NCBI RefSeq assembly: GCF_002786325.1
Contig: NZ_PGTB01000009.1
Coordinates: 1-64,000, forward strand
DNA from: Pseudooceanicola lipolyticus
Lineage (GTDB): Bacteria > Pseudomonadota > Alphaproteobacteria > Rhodobacterales > Rhodobacteraceae
Direction: 5' to 3'
Length of the DNA: 64,000 nucleotides
Shown: positions 61,158 through 64,000 of the stretch, piece by piece
How positions within the stretch are numbered: position 1 is the stretch's first letter
Layout: every line of letters begins with the position of its first letter
Notes under the pieces: generated by a model
What the model was told of the DNA's origin: nothing
The model's input: only the letters and a program-made list of their open reading frames with translations
The model's database searches: none
Position numbers and translations under genes: made by a program

Positions 61158-64000
61158 CCGTCTATGACGAAAACTGGGCCCGTGCCGAAGCGGCCAAGCG
61201 CAAGTGGATGGCAGAAAACAGCCTGTACACCGAGGAGACCGAGCATTCCTCGTGCGGCGTCGGCCTGGTGGTGTCGGTCAGCGGGCAGAAAAGCCGCAAG
61301 GTGGTCGAGGCCGGCATCAAGGCGCTGAAGGCGATCTGGCACCGCGGCGCGGTGGATGCCGATGGCAAGACCGGGGACGGTGCGGGCATTCACGTGCAGA
61401 TCCCGGTGCCGTTTTTCTATGACCAGATCGAACGCACCGGCCACAAGCCGCGCAAGAACGAATTGATCGCGGTGGGCCAGGTGTTTCTGCCGCGCACCGA
61501 TTTCGGCGCGCAGGAGACCTGCCGGACCATCGTGGAATCCGAAGTGCTGCGCATGGGCCATTACATCTATGGCTGGCGCCACGTTCCGGTGAATGTCGAC
61601 TGCCTGGGTGAAAAGGCCAATGCGACGCGGCCCGAGATCGAGCAGATCCTGATTTCGAATGCCAAGGGCGTGGACGAGGAAACCTTCGAGCGCGAGCTGT
61701 ATGTCATCCGCCGCCGGATCGAGAAGGCGGCGGCGGCGCAGGGCATCGGCGAGCTGTACCTGGCCAGCCTGAGCTGCCGGTCGATCATCTACAAGGGGAT
61801 GATGCTGGCCGAGCAGGTGGCCGAGTTTTATCCCGACCTGCTGGACGAGCGGTTCGAAAGCGCCTTTGCGATCTATCACCAGCGCTATTCCACCAACACC
61901 TTCCCGCAATGGTGGCTGGCCCAGCCGTTCCGGATGCTGGCCCATAACGGCGAGATCAACACGCTGAAGGGCAATGTGAACTGGATGAAGAGCCACGAGA
62001 TCCGCATGGCCTCGGCCACGTTCGGAGACATGGCCGAGGATATCAAGCCGATCATCGCCAGCGGCTCGTCGGATTCGGCAGCCTTGGACGCGGTGTTCGA
62101 GGTGCTGGTGCGGGCCGGGCGCAACGCGCCGATGGCGAAAACCATGCTGGTGCCGGAAAGCTGGTCGAAACAGGCGGTGGAACTGCCGCAGGCCTGGCGC
62201 GACATGTATTCCTATTGCAACTCGGTGATGGAACCCTGGGACGGCCCCGCGGCGCTGGCGATGACCGACGGGCGCTGGGTCTGCGCCGGGCTGGACCGCA
62301 ACGGTCTGCGCCCGATGCGCTATGTGGTGACGGGCGACGGGCTGCTGATTGCCGGCTCGGAGGCCGGGATGGTGCCGGTCAAGGAATCGACGGTGGTGGA
62401 AAAGGGCGCGCTGGGCCCTGGCCAGCTGCTGGCGGTCGATATGAAGGATGGCAAGCTGTACCACGACACCGAGATCAAGGATCAGCTGGCCGCCTCGCAG
62501 CCCTTTGGCGAATGGGTCGGCAAGATCAACGATGCCGACGTGTCGCTGAGCGGCGTGACCGAGCGGGCGCTGTTTACCGGCAAGGAACTGCGCCAGCGCC
62601 AGATCGCGGCGGGTTATTCCGTTGAGGAACTGGAGCAGCTGCTGGCGCCGATGGCCGAGGACGGCAAGGAGGCGCTGGCCAGCATGGGCGACGATACGCC
62701 CAGCGCGGTGCTGTCGAAACAGTACCGGCCGCTAAGCCATTTCTTCCGCCAGAACTTTTCCCAGGTGACCAACCCGCCGATCGACTCGTTGCGGGAATAC
62801 CGGGTGATGAGCCTGAAGACGCGGTTCGGCAACCTGAAGAACGTGCTGGACGAGGACAGCAGCCAGACCGAGATCATCGTGCTGGAAAGCCCGTTTGTCG
62901 GCAACGCGCAATATGACGAGCTGGCCAAGGAGTTCAACGCGCCGCTGGTCGAGATCGACTGTACCTTCCAGCCGGGTGAACGGGCGCTGCACGCGGCGCT
63001 GCGCCGGATCCGCTCCGAGGCCGAGGACGCGGTGCGTTCGGGCGCTGGGCATATCGTGCTGACCGATCATTATTCCGGGCCGGACAAAGTGGCGATGCCG
63101 ATGATCCTGGCCACCAGCGCGGTGCACAGCCACCTGATCCGCAACGGGTTGCGCACCTTCTGTTCGCTGCTGGTGCGGTCGGCGGAATGTATCGATCCGC
63201 ATTACTTCGCGGTGCTGATTTCCTGCGGCGCGACCATCGTGAACCCCTATCTGGCCGAGGATTCGCTGGCCGACCGGATCGAGCGCGGGCTGCTGGACGG
63301 GCCGCTGACCGAGGCGGTGGCGCGTTATCGCGAGGCGATCGACCAGGGGCTGCTGAAGATCATGGCGAAGATGGGGATCTCGGTGATTTCCTCCTATCGC
63401 GGCGGTCTGAACTTCGAGGCGGTGGGCCTGAGCCGGGCGATGTGTGCCGATTACTTCCCCGGCATGACCAGCCGGATCAGCGGCATCGGCGTCAGCGGCA
63501 TTCAGCACAAGGCCGAGGAGGTGCATCACAAGGGCTGGAAATCCGGTCTGGACGTGCTGCCGATCGGCGGCTTCTACAAGGCGCGCGCCAGCGGCGAGAC
63601 CCATGCCTGGGAAGCGACCTCGATGCATATGCTGCAGATGGCCTGCAACAAGGCGTCTTACGAGCTGTGGAAGCAGTATTCGAAGAAGATGCAGGCGAAT
63701 CCGCCGATCCATCTGCGCGACCTGCTGGACGTCAAGCCGCTGGGCAAGCCGGTGCCGATCGAGGAGGTGGAATCTATCACCTCGATCCGCAAGCGCTTTG
63801 TCACGCCGGGCATGAGCCTGGGCGCGCTGAGCCCCGAGGCGCATAAGACGCTGAACGTGGCGATGAACCGCATCGGCGCCAAGTCGGATTCGGGCGAAGG
63901 CGGCGAGGATCCGGCGCATTTCCACCCCGAGCCGAATGGCGACAACCCCTCGGCCAAGATCAAACAGGTGGCGAGCGGCCGGTTTGGCGTGACGGCGGAA
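61154..64000 (+). CDS. gltB: Glutamate synthase large subunit (N-terminal part; cut by the window end)
   Basis: 949 of about 1500 codons are present. The enzyme makes two glutamates from glutamine and 2-oxoglutarate. The start at 61154 lies in an ATGA overlap with the third GFA gene, with AAGGAG upstream. A short propeptide of 33 residues precedes Cys34 in HSSCGVGLV, the N-terminal nucleophile of the class II amidotransferase domain; RYSTNTFPQW and LAHNGEINTLKGN are further glutaminase motifs. The central domain follows, and the last part, SLGALSPEAHKTLNVAMNRI, begins the FMN-binding synthase domain. Confidence 0.95.
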   Translation, partial: MTVYDENWARAEAAKRKWMAENSLYTEETEHSSCGVGLVVSVSGQKSRKVVEAGIKALKAIWHRGAVDADGKTGDGAGIHVQIPVPFFYDQIERTGHKPRKNELIAVGQVFLPRTDFGAQETCRTIVESEVLRMGHYIYGWRHVPVNVDCLGEKANATRPEIEQILISNAKGVDEETFERELYVIRRRIEKAAAAQGIGELYLASLSCRSIIYKGMMLAEQVAEFYPDLLDERFESAFAIYHQRYSTNTFPQWWLAQPFRMLAHNGEINTLKGNVNWMKSHEIRMASATFGDMAEDIKPIIASGSSDSAALDAVFEVLVRAGRNAPMAKTMLVPESWSKQAVELPQAWRDMYSYCNSVMEPWDGPAALAMTDGRWVCAGLDRNGLRPMRYVVTGDGLLIAGSEAGMVPVKESTVVEKGALGPGQLLAVDMKDGKLYHDTEIKDQLAASQPFGEWVGKINDADVSLSGVTERALFTGKELRQRQIAAGYSVEELEQLLAPMAEDGKEALASMGDDTPSAVLSKQYRPLSHFFRQNFSQVTNPPIDSLREYRVMSLKTRFGNLKNVLDEDSSQTEIIVLESPFVGNAQYDELAKEFNAPLVEIDCTFQPGERALHAALRRIRSEAEDAVRSGAGHIVLTDHYSGPDKVAMPMILATSAVHSHLIRNGLRTFCSLLVRSAECIDPHYFAVLISCGATIVNPYLAEDSLADRIERGLLDGPLTEAVARYREAIDQGLLKIMAKMGISVISSYRGGLNFEAVGLSRAMCADYFPGMTSRISGIGVSGIQHKAEEVHHKGWKSGLDVLPIGGFYKARASGETHAWEATSMHMLQMACNKASYELWKQYSKKMQANPPIHLRDLLDVKPLGKPVPIEEVESITSIRKRFVTPGMSLGALSPEAHKTLNVAMNRIGAKSDSGEGGEDPAHFHPEPNGDNPSAKIKQVASGRFGVTAE

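Overview
The window is high-GC chromosomal DNA with short ATGA-type gene overlaps. Its gene content points to an alphaproteobacterium of the Rhodobacterales (Roseobacter group): glutathione-linked formaldehyde oxidation, two TRAP transporters, the aerobic benzoyl-CoA (box) pathway with a BoxR regulator, an NDUFA9-like protein, and a VPLPA-type C-terminal sorting signal. The placement is inference from content, not from a marker-gene tree. No insertion sequence, prophage or CRISPR array was seen.

Layout. 1-4.9 kb: housekeeping and detoxification genes (flavoprotein fragment, YaiI-like protein, S-formylglutathione hydrolase, HAD hydrolase, ornithine cyclodeaminase-like protein, class III alcohol dehydrogenase, I78-type lipoprotein). 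5.1-11.6 kb: a signalling block with two membrane histidine kinases, a single-domain receiver, an Hpt protein and a receiver protein with a degenerate GGDEF-like domain. 11.9-13.8 kb: two small membrane proteins and a fumarylacetoacetase-family hydrolase. 13.8-27.0 kb: an aromatic-acid block with TRAP transporter, MarR regulator, benzoate-CoA ligase, alpha/beta hydrolase, DUF309 protein, boxC, boxB, a Cys-rich miniprotein, boxA, thioesterase and boxR. TGCA-containing inverted repeats lie in front of four of its transcription units. 27.1-29.5 kb: a YcaQ-type glycosylase, a LacI regulator and tRNA-Arg(CCT).

29.8-39.4 kb: a phosphorus/arsenate block. On the minus strand run pstSCAB, phoU, a PhoB DNA-binding domain with no receiver, and an ArsR-ArsC fusion. 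Divergent from them is phnD-phnC-phnE-phnE. The shared promoter region has two near-identical palindromes whose centres are 200 bp apart. 39.8-42.6 kb: acnB. 42.8-54.5 kb: a sugar/sugar-acid catabolic block (SDR dehydrogenase, SMP-30 lactonase, IlvD/Edd dehydratase, KDG-type kinase, hydroxyacid dehydrogenase, GlcG-like protein, TRAP transporter). Two paralogous FCD-GntR regulators each lie divergent from one operon. 54.9-58.1 kb: VPLPA-CTERM protein, tRNA-Leu(CAG), NDUFA9-like protein, a tandem twin-hairpin repeat and uppP. 58.3-64 kb: gltD, three tandem GFA-domain genes and gltB (cut by the window end) in one overlapping operon.

The most interesting items are the arsenate/phosphate block with its receiver-less PhoB and paired palindromes, the three GFA genes inside the glutamate synthase operon, the Cys-rich miniprotein coupled to boxA, the box-regulon operators, and a perfect stem-loop directly after all four substrate-binding-protein genes of the window.
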